Assembly (NCBI GenBank): GCA_013388755.1
Contig: JACAEQ010000097.1
Span: 1 to 64,000 of the forward strand
Length of the DNA stretch: 64,000 nt
Direction of reading: 5' to 3'
Source: Chloroflexota bacterium
GTDB lineage: Bacteria > Chloroflexota > Chloroflexia > Chloroflexales > Roseiflexaceae
Under the pieces are notes generated by a model. It was not told where the DNA came from. It was given only the letters and a program-made list of their open reading frames with translations, and made no database searches. The position numbers were made by a program, and so were the translations under genes. This document shows positions 1-6,891 of this stretch, piece by piece (positions within the stretch are counted from its first letter, which is position 1; every line of letters starts with the position of its first letter).

Positions 1-21
1 CGGGATCGTGGTAGAGTCCAT
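1..21 (-). CDS. Possible 5' end of a divergent gene, cut by window edge
   Basis: On the minus strand an ATG at 21 follows AAAGGTG with a 4-nt gap and reads MDSTTIP before the window ends. Only seven codons are visible, so no product can be named. The start is supported by the ribosome-binding site and by the divergent gene on the other side of the spacer. The same AGAAAGGTG string appears in the other orientation at 70-78, making a 9-bp inverted repeat with 26-34. It could also be chance. Confidence 0.35.
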
Positions 22-137
22 GGTGCACCTTTCTTGGCTGATTGGTTCGTGACGTTCCAATCCTACCCGAGAAAGGTGTTTTCCTGGGTATGTCTCCTTC
101 CGACTTTGCACATGCCCTGCCCGATCGCCGCTCCGCC

Positions 138-167
138 TTGACGTATCAATTCACACCGTGTTACTAT
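138..167 (+). promoter_or_regulatory. Sigma-70-type promoter of the BFN-domain gene
   Basis: TTGACG (138-143), an 18-nt spacer and TACTAT (162-167) form a near-consensus vegetative promoter about 95 bp before the start at 261. Transcription would begin close to 174, just at a 9-bp inverted repeat. Confidence 0.6.
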
Positions 168-173
168 GAATGG

Positions 174-194
174 CAACGCTGATGTTCAGCGTTG
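174..194. other. Perfect inverted repeat at the expected transcript start
   Basis: CAACGCTGA (174-182), loop TGT, TCAGCGTTG (186-194). The arms match perfectly and lie where the transcript from the 138-167 promoter would start, so this is either a 5' stabilising hairpin or an operator. No T-run follows, which argues against a terminator. Confidence 0.5.
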
Positions 195-260
195 TCATGC
201 TCGCTGCGGTGAAACGCTCCGGCGCCCCTCCCGCGCGTAGCCCCTCAGAAAGGTCGAGCG

Positions 261-824
261 ATGATTCGTGTCACTGTTGACAGCATCCGCGTGAGTCTGC
301 TGACACAGCACCGTGTCGTCGTCCTGCGTGAGGCCGACAGCCGGCGTTATTTGCCCATCTGGATCGGCGCCTTCGAGGCTGATGCCATTGCACTCGCGCT
401 GCAAGGTCACGAGCCGCAGCGCCCGATGACGCATGACCTGCTGAAATCAGTCTTTGGCGAACTGGGATCAACTATCAGCCATATCGTGATCAACGATATT
501 CAGGACAGCACGTTCTTCGCGCGGATTGTCGTTGAACAGGGCAGCCATACGATCGAGATTGATGCCCGCCCGAGCGATGCAATTGCGCTCGCGGTGCGCG
601 CCGATGCTCCGATTTTTGTCGAAACCCACGTGTTTGAGGCTGCAGGTGTGCTCTTTGATGAGGAAGAGGGTGCTGTCAGTGAGGAACGACCCGCCGAGGC
701 CACTGCCCCGGCCACTGAGGAGCCGGAACCGGATAGCTCTGCTGACGAGGGCCTCTCCCTCTTCCGTGACTTTATTAATACGCTCGATATTGACGACGAA
801 GAACGAAATAAGGGCAAATCATAG
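261..824 (+). CDS. Bifunctional nuclease (BFN/DUF151) family protein
   Basis: 187 aa. Residues 1 to about 135 match the BFN/DUF151 family: start MIRVTVDSIRVSL, then LREADSRRYLPIWIG, a central MTHDLL segment and IDARPSDAIALAVR near residue 105. Members are linked to nuclease activity in plants and are common, poorly studied single-domain proteins in bacteria. The last 50 residues are acidic and low in complexity, ending in a basic KGKS. The ATG at 261 has AGAAAGG upstream (247-253). The gene is monocistronic: its own promoter precedes it and a strong hairpin terminator follows. The cellular role is unknown. Confidence 0.88.
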   Translation: MIRVTVDSIRVSLLTQHRVVVLREADSRRYLPIWIGAFEADAIALALQGHEPQRPMTHDLLKSVFGELGSTISHIVINDIQDSTFFARIVVEQGSHTIEIDARPSDAIALAVRADAPIFVETHVFEAAGVLFDEEEGAVSEERPAEATAPATEEPEPDSSADEGLSLFRDFINTLDIDDEERNKGKS

Positions 825-845
825 CGCTGGATACGGTTCCGTTTG

Positions 846-880
846 CGAGCGTCCCCTGGCAGGGGACGCTCGTTGCTTTT
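846..880 (+). terminator. Rho-independent terminator after the BFN gene
   Basis: CGAGCGTCCCCT (846-857), loop GGC, AGGGGACGCTCG (861-872), followed by TTGCTTTT. A perfect 12-bp stem 22 bp after the stop codon. Confidence 0.8.
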
Positions 881-919
881 CAGTGGTCTGGACATATTGA
901 GCCGTCCCATGACCAGATC

Positions 920-1126
920 TGTGGATAACTCGTGTGGTTCTGTGGATAATTCTGGGGTGTTGTGGATAAGTTGGCGAATATGGTGTGTTCAACATGTGCG
1001 TCGATCTGGAGCGTCGTGCCATCCGCATCCGAAATGTTGCGCCAGTGTGGAAGGTTGTCAACCGCTTGTTCCTTCACGTTTCGCGCACTGGCGACAGACG
1101 CTTCATCACTCGTCCACTAATCCACA
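920..1126. other. DnaA-box cluster in a 570-bp gene-free spacer
   Basis: TGTGGATAA, the complement of the consensus DnaA box TTATCCACA, occurs three times in the same orientation at 920-928, 941-949 and 961-969, with start-to-start spacing of 21 and 20 bp (two helical turns). A one-mismatch box in the opposite orientation, TAATCCACA, lies at 1118-1126. A stretch at about 1141-1185 is much richer in A+T than the surroundings. No convincing ORF fills 825-1394. This could be an oriC-like site, a DnaA-titration site or a DnaA-controlled regulatory region. dnaA itself is not in the window. Confidence 0.65.
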
Positions 1127-1284
1127 GGCCCTACTATGACAACGAGGTTCTTCTCTTTTTCTTATGTGAGAAACAGAGCTTATCGTTGAGCCGTACTGCA
1201 TGCAGCCAGCCAGTACATGCGCTACGTCCAGTGGAAACGTTCGCCAGATAAACCTGCCAGGTTCCATGGCACCATCATCATCCA

Positions 1285-1313
1285 TTGACAGCCAGCCAAC
1301 TCTGTCGTATACA
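1285..1313 (+). promoter_or_regulatory. Promoter of the response regulator - kinase - symporter unit
   Basis: TTGACA (1285-1290), a 17-nt spacer, TATACA (1308-1313). The -35 is perfect, the spacing optimal and the -10 one base off. It lies about 75 bp before the regulator's start codon. Confidence 0.75.
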
Positions 1314-1394
1314 TACGGGTACAGGGGTGTTGTGAATATCCCACCACACTGATCAACTCCGTACCATTCAGGCGATTGCTGCAAGGTGGCGCAT

Positions 1395-2117
1395 ATGGCC
1401 GCGACGATCCTCGTCATTGAAGATGAGGAGCCGATTCTGAACCTGGTCGTTGCCTATCTGAAGGCCGATGGGTTTGTCGTGCATACGGCACACGATGGCG
1501 AAACGGCCCTGGCGGTCGCGCAGGCAACGTGTCCTGATCTGGTTGTGCTCGATCTCCTTCTTCCTGGAATGGATGGATTGGAGATCTGCCGGCGCTTGCA
1601 GTATGACGGTGGCCCATATGTGTTGATGCTGACAGCTCGAGCCGAAGAGGTCGATAAAGTGGTCGGCCTGGCAGTTGGTGCTGACGATTATCTGACCAAG
1701 CCGTTCAGTCCGCGTGAGCTTGTGGCGCGCGTCAAAGCGATACTTCGCCGCAGTCGCAATGTGGGTACGTCGCAGTCGCCGGATCTGTCGTTGCTGACCT
1801 TTCGCGATTTGCGGATCGATGTGGCGCGACGAGAAGTACAGCGTCGGGGTACTGCGGTCACGCTGACAGCGCGTGAGTTTGACTTGCTTCATACACTGGC
1901 CGCGACTCCTGGCCGCGTTTTTACCCGTGAGCAGTTGCTTGAGCGTATCTGGGGCCACGATTTCGACGGGGTCGATCGGGTCGTTGATGTGCATATCAGC
2001 CTGTTGCGCCGTAAGCTTGAAGATGACCCGGCGGAGCCAACATTGATCCAGACGGTGCGAGGGGTTGGCTATAAGTTCGCCGGCCAGCAACGCTATGGCG
2101 GTGAGCAGAAACTGTGA
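1395..2117 (+). CDS. OmpR/PhoB-family response regulator
   Basis: 240 aa. An N-terminal receiver domain begins ATILVIEDEEPI, with the phosphoacceptor Asp in VVLDLLLPGMDG near residue 50 and the conserved Lys in LTKPFSPREL. The C-terminal winged helix (about 140-235) has LTAREFDLL and the closing VRGVGYKF. It should be phosphorylated by the kinase encoded 220 bp downstream and bind DNA as a dimer. I take ATG 1395 over GTG 1386 because AAGGTGG (1383-1389) sits 5 nt before it. Being transcribed with a sodium/solute symporter suggests control of substrate uptake, which is inference. Confidence 0.93.
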   Translation: MAATILVIEDEEPILNLVVAYLKADGFVVHTAHDGETALAVAQATCPDLVVLDLLLPGMDGLEICRRLQYDGGPYVLMLTARAEEVDKVVGLAVGADDYLTKPFSPRELVARVKAILRRSRNVGTSQSPDLSLLTFRDLRIDVARREVQRRGTAVTLTAREFDLLHTLAATPGRVFTREQLLERIWGHDFDGVDRVVDVHISLLRRKLEDDPAEPTLIQTVRGVGYKFAGQQRYGGEQKL

Positions 2118-2337
2118 TTCGCGGCGCACCTCCGTTCCTGCTCGCCACGCTCCTCACCGGGACCCAGGGTTGCTTCACGTTACGAGAGGGTGTGGTAGCG
2201 GAAGTCTGTCAGTGGGTTCAGACGGGCTTGAGCCCGAAAGTGTTGCGCGATAACGGAACAACTACGCGCCGGCGCGCCAGGAGCGCTACCCGCGGCGAAT
2301 GGCGCGTCCATCTCATCTCATGCTTCATCATTCGGCT

Positions 2338-3486
2338 ATGCGCTGGTTTCGTCAACTTCGCTGGAAGTTGTTCGTCTCACATGCGATCATTATTATCATC
2401 GCGGTTGCAGTCCTTCTTGGCGCGGTGCAGATCCTGGTGCGTAGCAGCATCGCAGAACGCGCGGCACTGGCGGCGCTGTCCGACGCTGACAATGGGGTGG
2501 TTGCGTCCCGTGGTGAGATGGGTCTCCAGGAACGGTTCCAATCGGTCCTGGAACAGGCACTGCTGCTTGCGAGTTTTGGCGCCCTGGCGGCAGCAGTGAT
2601 CGTCAGTCTGTTTGTTTCGCGCCGGATCGTGGAACCATTACAAGATCTGACAGCAGTGAGCCAGCGCCTGGCGCAGGGATATTACCGTGAGCGGACCTCT
2701 ATTCGCTCGGATGATGAGCTGGCTGAGTTGAGCCAGAGTATTAATCAACTGGCGGAGGCACTCGATCGGACGGAACAACGGCGCCTGGCGTTGCTTGCCG
2801 ATGTGGCGCATGAGTTACGCACACCGCTTACGACAATTGAAGGGTATATGGAAGGTCTGCTGGATGGTGTGATTGCTCCGGATGAGCAGACGTTCACGCT
2901 GGTGCGCCATGAGGCGGCGCGCCTCCGTCGTCTGACCGAGGAACTTGGTCTGTTGTCACGTGCTGAAGCTGGTGAATTGCACGTTCAGCCGCGCCGGTTC
3001 GATCTGCGCCGGCTGTTGCAGGACCTCATGGCGCGCTTCCAACCCCAGTTCGCCGCCTGTGAGGTGGAACTCTGTCTACAATTGCCGGATCGGTCGCCGG
3101 AGATCTTCGCCGATCCGGATCGCCTGGTTCAGGTGATGGTGAACTTACTGTCGAATGCCTTGCGCTATACACCGGCTGGAGGGCGCGTTGAGGTCGTGCT
3201 GACTCCATTCGATGATTATGTGCGCATCGCGGTGCGCGACTCCGGAATCGGTATCGAACCCGAGCACTTGCCGCTCATTTTTGAACGTTTCTACCGTGTT
3301 GATAAGTCGCGTGCCCGCAATAGCGGCGGGACCGGTATCGGCCTGACGATTGCGCGTCACCTCATCTATGCCAGCGGCGGCGAGATCTGGGCCGAAAGCG
3401 CGGGCGCTGGCCACGGAACAACATTCTTTCTGACGCTGCCGCTCGCAGCGGTACGCCAGTCAGTACAGATTGCGGTTGAGGCGTGA
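2338..3486 (+). CDS. Membrane sensor histidine kinase
   Basis: About 382 aa. TM1 covers about residues 10-32, a short outside loop of about 45 residues follows, then TM2 and a HAMP linker (SRRIVEPLQDLT). The H-box is VAHELRTPLTTIEGY, and the ATPase domain has NLLSNALRYT, DSGIGIEPEHL and GGTGIGLTIARH, so all catalytic motifs are intact. It has no large sensor domain, so it may sense the membrane or a partner. ATG 2338 is preferred because MRWFRQLRWKLF fits the family's usual start; in-frame ATGs at 2299 and 2320 are possible, and none has a good ribosome-binding site. The spacer 2118-2337 holds only a small CGGGC/GCCCG hairpin (2223-2236). The symporter gene follows after 3 bp. Confidence 0.92.
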   Translation: MRWFRQLRWKLFVSHAIIIIIAVAVLLGAVQILVRSSIAERAALAALSDADNGVVASRGEMGLQERFQSVLEQALLLASFGALAAAVIVSLFVSRRIVEPLQDLTAVSQRLAQGYYRERTSIRSDDELAELSQSINQLAEALDRTEQRRLALLADVAHELRTPLTTIEGYMEGLLDGVIAPDEQTFTLVRHEAARLRRLTEELGLLSRAEAGELHVQPRRFDLRRLLQDLMARFQPQFAACEVELCLQLPDRSPEIFADPDRLVQVMVNLLSNALRYTPAGGRVEVVLTPFDDYVRIAVRDSGIGIEPEHLPLIFERFYRVDKSRARNSGGTGIGLTIARHLIYASGGEIWAESAGAGHGTTFFLTLPLAAVRQSVQIAVEA

Positions 3487-3489
3487 ACC

Positions 3490-5826
3490 GTGGAGACGGT
3501 TCTCAACTGGACCGGCGCACTCGTCGGCATGCTGTTCTGGCTTGCAACGGTTGCGCTGGCATTGATGCTGCTGACGCTGCTGTTTCCTCGGCTCGAACGC
3601 CGGAACAGTGACGATCGTATCGCGACGCAGCGTCCGCATGTTCGCTCGCCATTGCCACATGCTGGTCATGGTCAGATGCCTCCGGTGACAATCGTCGAGA
3701 CCCCCGCGGTTGCCGGCATGTCGGTCGCGCAACGTGCCGTTTACTGGTCATCAAATGTGCGCCTGATCCTGGTTTTGTTGCTCCTGTGGGCTGCCGGCGC
3801 CTACCTTCCCGCCATCTTTGCGCCCTGGTTGAACCAGATCAGGGTCTGGACCGGATTTCCGCTGGCGTATTTCCTGGGTGCGCAAGGCGCACCGTTGCTG
3901 TTCCTGGCTCTCGGCTCGGTCTATACGATCATCATGACGCGCCGCGACCGGCGCCTCGGTGGCCGCCAGGCCACGATGGAGCCATCAATTGTTTCCAACG
4001 CGCTCCGCCCGATTTTGATCGTGGTTGGCGGCGGGCTCATCCTCGTGCTGGCCGGCATTGCATTCGCGTGGCCGACAACGCTGGTCGGCTGGACCCTGAT
4101 CGCGCTGACAATCGCTGTCTATGCCGCGATTGGCCTGCGAAGCCGCACCACCGATCTGTCCGAGTACTATGTCGCCAGCCGGCGAATCCCTGCATTGTTT
4201 AATGGGCTCGCGATCAGTGCGGACTGGATGAGTGCGGCAACGGTGATTTCGCTTGCTGGTACGCTCTGGTTACTCGGGTACGAGGGCCTGGCGTATATTA
4301 TCGGCTGGACCGGCGGGTATGTGCTGCTCGTGCTGTTACTGGCGCCCTATATACGCAAATTTGGCCAGTTCACGATCCCTGAGTTTATAGGTGTGCGTTA
4401 TGCGTCAACCACGGCGCGCATGATTGCCGCCCTGATTGCAATCATCGTCTCGTTTACCTATCTGACGGCTCAGGTTTCCGGTATTGGTCTCATCATGGGG
4501 CGCTTCCTTGGCGTGCGCTATTTCCTGGGTGTGGCGATCGGGCTTGGTGCGGTCCTGTTCTGTTCCTATCTCGGCGGGATGAAGGCAGTGACCTGGACGC
4601 AGGTGGTGCAGGCGATTGTGATTGTGCTGACATATCTTGTGCCGGTGGCCTGGTTGTCGCTTAAGGATACCGGGATCGCAGCGCCGCAGGTGATGTATGG
4701 TGTCGCGTTCGATGCCATCGCACAGCTCGAGGAATCGCAGGGTATTGTGCGGGCCTATGCTGAGCCGTTCAATGACTGGACCATCTGGAACTACCTGGCG
4801 CTTATCACGTGCCTGATGTTCGGTACCGCCGGCCTGCCGCATATCCTCGTTCGCTTCTACACCGCGCCGTCGGTTATTCATGCCCGCCGCAGCGTGAACT
4901 GGGCACTGCTCTTCATTGTGCTGGTCTACCTGACAATTCCGGCATATGCGGTATTCGCGCGCTGGGAAATCCTGGCCTACGTGGTTGGCCAGCCAGTTCG
5001 CTCTTTGCCGCAATGGGCCGTCAACTGGGGAAATGCCGGCCTGCTGAGTATTGCTGATCTGACGACGTTGCACGATCGGCCGGTTACGGATCTGCCCGCA
5101 TGGGCAGCGGCACGCCTGGCAACCGGTGCGTTGCGCTTTGACGATCAAAACGCTGATGGCATGGTTCAGCTCGATGAATTGGGTGGACGCACGGTGACGC
5201 CTGAGTCGACCGATGGTGTATTGCAGCTCAACGAACTGAATATCAGTCCTGATCTGATCGTGCTTTCGACGCCGGAGATGGTCGATCTGCCTGGCGCTGT
5301 CGCCGCACTGGTCATTGCCGGCGGGCTGGCGGCGGCATTGAGTACTGCCGATGGATTGTTGATCGTTATTACGTCCGCGGTGGCGCACGATGTCTACTAT
5401 GGTGCGCTGAACCAGCGTGCCAGCCCGATAACGCGCTTGAACATCGGTCGTGTGGCGTTGCTGTGCGCGGCCATGCTCGCCGCGCTGACGGCGTTACGCC
5501 AGCTTGGTATCATTGTCGAACTGGTGGCGTGGGCGTTCTCGATTGCAGCAGCGACGATCTTCCCTGCCTTGACGCTCGGGATCTTCTGGCGTCGTACGAA
5601 CCGCCAGGGTGCGGTTGCCGGTATGCTGGCCGGGTTGTTTGTGACGATCGCTGCAATTGGCCTGAACTGGCTGAACCCGGCTGCGCTCGTGCTTGGAATC
5701 AGTGGCCCCGCGACCGGCGTCTTTGGCCTGGTTGCCGGGACGTTGACAACGGTTGTGGTGAGCCGGTTGACGCCGCCGCCGCCACCTGAAGCACAGATCG
5801 TGATCGACGCGATTCGCCGGCCATAG
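3490..5826 (+). CDS. Sodium:solute symporter, fused small (DUF4212) and large subunits
   Basis: 778 aa, longer than the usual 550-600 for this family. After an N-terminal membrane segment, residues about 78-155 (YWSSNVRLILVLLLLWAAG, LNQIRVWTGFPLAYFLGAQ) match the DUF4212 small subunit that is normally a separate gene. Residues about 190-770 are a solute:sodium symporter of the VC_2705/ActP-like group (YYVASRRIPALFNGLAISA, GGMKAVTWTQ, GGLAAALSTADGLL). A loop carries DDQNADGMVQLDEL, an EF-hand-like calcium loop, and a weaker copy STDGVLQLNEL; related transporters carry similar loops. The substrate is probably a small carboxylate such as acetate, but the sequence does not prove it. The GTG start lies 3 bp after the kinase stop, so the two are co-transcribed. 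Confidence 0.9.
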   Translation: METVLNWTGALVGMLFWLATVALALMLLTLLFPRLERRNSDDRIATQRPHVRSPLPHAGHGQMPPVTIVETPAVAGMSVAQRAVYWSSNVRLILVLLLLWAAGAYLPAIFAPWLNQIRVWTGFPLAYFLGAQGAPLLFLALGSVYTIIMTRRDRRLGGRQATMEPSIVSNALRPILIVVGGGLILVLAGIAFAWPTTLVGWTLIALTIAVYAAIGLRSRTTDLSEYYVASRRIPALFNGLAISADWMSAATVISLAGTLWLLGYEGLAYIIGWTGGYVLLVLLLAPYIRKFGQFTIPEFIGVRYASTTARMIAALIAIIVSFTYLTAQVSGIGLIMGRFLGVRYFLGVAIGLGAVLFCSYLGGMKAVTWTQVVQAIVIVLTYLVPVAWLSLKDTGIAAPQVMYGVAFDAIAQLEESQGIVRAYAEPFNDWTIWNYLALITCLMFGTAGLPHILVRFYTAPSVIHARRSVNWALLFIVLVYLTIPAYAVFARWEILAYVVGQPVRSLPQWAVNWGNAGLLSIADLTTLHDRPVTDLPAWAAARLATGALRFDDQNADGMVQLDELGGRTVTPESTDGVLQLNELNISPDLIVLSTPEMVDLPGAVAALVIAGGLAAALSTADGLLIVITSAVAHDVYYGALNQRASPITRLNIGRVALLCAAMLAALTALRQLGIIVELVAWAFSIAAATIFPALTLGIFWRRTNRQGAVAGMLAGLFVTIAAIGLNWLNPAALVLGISGPATGVFGLVAGTLTTVVVSRLTPPPPPEAQIVIDAIRRP

Positions 5827-5864
5827 AGGTTGCTTGCTTCGGGATGGAGTTTCCGACCTTCTGC

Positions 5865-5894
5865 TTGACAGCAGGCGACGCGCCGTGCTACCAT
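5865..5894 (+). promoter_or_regulatory. Promoter of the T-box operon
   Basis: TTGACA (5865-5870), an 18-nt spacer, TACCAT (5889-5894). It lies directly before the T-box leader, giving a transcript start near 5901. Confidence 0.7.
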
Positions 5895-5900
5895 CCCTAT

Positions 5901-6170
5901 CAGCACCTCAACAATTGAGTGATGATGTGTTGACGAGGACGAGTACCCGCACATCAGCCTTCAGGGAGGGCACGCCGCCGACTGTGAGCGCGCCCGGTGA
6001 TGAGTGCGGCGAATACCACCTCTGAGCCGCTTCCTCAACGCCCGATGGGTAAGTATGGAAGCGCGGGTTCGCCCGATAGCGCGATGATGAGTGAACAGGT
6101 CTCTGTTGTGAAGGTGGGTGGAACCACGAAGCGGCCCTTCGTCCCATGCGGGACGGAGGGTTTTGTTGTT
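5901..6170 (+). promoter_or_regulatory. T-box riboswitch, threonine specific (specifier ACC)
   Basis: Stem I can be drawn by hand. GAGG (5935-5938) pairs with CCTC (6019-6022), and CCGCAC (5947-5952) with GTGCGG (6004-6009). The internal loop between them has AGTA (5942-5945) on one side and GAAT-ACC-A on the other, so the specifier codon is ACC (6015-6017), a threonine codon followed by the usual purine. The T-box sequence GGTGGAACCACG is at 6117-6128. An antiterminator can form by pairing ACGAAG (6126-6131) with CTTCGT (6137-6142), excluding the terminator at 6135-6160. Uncharged tRNA-Thr would let transcription continue into the anchored protein and thrS. Confidence 0.92.
6135..6170 (+). 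terminator. Conditional terminator of the T-box
   Basis: CCCTTCGTCCC (6135-6145), loop ATGC, GGGACGGAGGG (6150-6160), then TTTTGTTGTT. The left arm overlaps the strand used by the antiterminator, so the two folds exclude each other. Confidence 0.9.
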
Positions 6171-6177
6171 ATAAGGC

Positions 6178-6204
6178 CTATCCGACCTTCCGTTCTTCGG
6201 ATAG
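6178..6204 (+). other. Hairpin between the T-box and the first gene
   Basis: CTATCCGA (6178-6185), 11-nt loop, TCGGATAG (6197-6204). It sits just before the GAGG ribosome-binding site (6210-6213). A similar GCCTATCC/GGATAGGC pair forms the outer ends of the palindromic element at 21337-21487. Confidence 0.5.
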
Positions 6205-6221
6205 ATACTGAGGACAATACC

Positions 6222-6794
6222 ATGAGCTATCGCTATCAACGGCGGCCACCGCGCCGCGGCAATGGTTGCCTTGGCTGGACGGTGGCAATGATCTGGATCG
6301 CGGTGGTCGCGGTGGCCGCATATCTCTTCTGGCTGCGCCCACAACTTAGTCGTATGCTCGGCGAGCAGGTGGTGCGTCAGGTTGATGCTGGCACTGTGGA
6401 TGGCGCTACTGGCGCCCTGCCGACGACGATCGCCGCGTTGCCGCGTGGCGAGGTGTCTATCAGCGAGCAGGAGGTGAATGCCTATCTCGCCGCGAACACC
6501 GGGGCAATGGCGCCGATCGAGCAGGCGACAGTGCGCTTCACCTCCGGTGGGGTAGAGGCCGACCTGCGCGCACTTGGCCTTGATGGTACAGCACGTATGG
6601 GCCTCGCGGTGCAAAATGGGCGCGTGATTGCCATTGCCCCTCACCTTGATGGGCCGCTTGGCCAGGTTGTGGCTTTCGACGATCTGCTGCAACCGATTGA
6701 ACGGCAGTTCAACGACCAGCTCGCAGCCCAGGGCCGCCGCATCACCGACCTGCGGATTGAACCCGGCACGCTGGTGGTGATCGTGGAAGGATAG
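6222..6794 (+). CDS. Membrane-anchored protein of unknown function in the T-box operon
   Basis: 190 aa. A basic N-terminus (YRYQRRPPRRGN) is followed by one membrane helix (about residues 19-38), leaving about 150 residues outside the membrane. That part has a SISEQEVNAYLAAN segment near residue 80 and alternating hydrophobic stretches, reminiscent of small lipid-binding-like folds, but I recognise no family. ATG 6222 has GAGG 8 nt before it; an upstream in-frame extension would run through the T-box and is rejected. It is the first gene after a threonine T-box and 97 bp before the thrS start, so it shares amino-acid control with thrS. A link to translation is not shown by its own sequence. 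Confidence 0.8.
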   Translation: MSYRYQRRPPRRGNGCLGWTVAMIWIAVVAVAAYLFWLRPQLSRMLGEQVVRQVDAGTVDGATGALPTTIAALPRGEVSISEQEVNAYLAANTGAMAPIEQATVRFTSGGVEADLRALGLDGTARMGLAVQNGRVIAIAPHLDGPLGQVVAFDDLLQPIERQFNDQLAAQGRRITDLRIEPGTLVVIVEG

Positions 6795-6891
6795 GATCTG
6801 GGTGACGTTTACGGCCGGGGAGGCCACCGGAAGAAAGAATCGCGCCAGTCCACAATCAAGAATCTGCAATCGCACGTGTGAGGGAATGATC

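Noticed and set aside
90-182. Small ORF of 30 codons (ATG 90, TGA 182) after AGAAAGGTG
   Set aside because: It overlaps the promoter and the palindrome of the BFN gene, the spacing to the ribosome-binding site is poor, and the sequence shows no family character.
4405-5388. 327-codon open frame on the minus strand
   Set aside because: Antisense to the symporter's membrane segments, rich in His/Arg/Gln without pattern; a shadow frame.
6014-6016. Specifier TAC (Tyr) one base earlier in the T-box loop
   Set aside because: ACC is followed by a purine as expected, and a threonyl-tRNA synthetase gene is downstream; TAC would fit neither.
5997-6221. N-terminal extension of the anchored protein through the leader
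   Set aside because: It would translate the T-box terminator and T-box sequence; ATG 6222 with GAGG starts directly at a normal membrane-anchor N-terminus.
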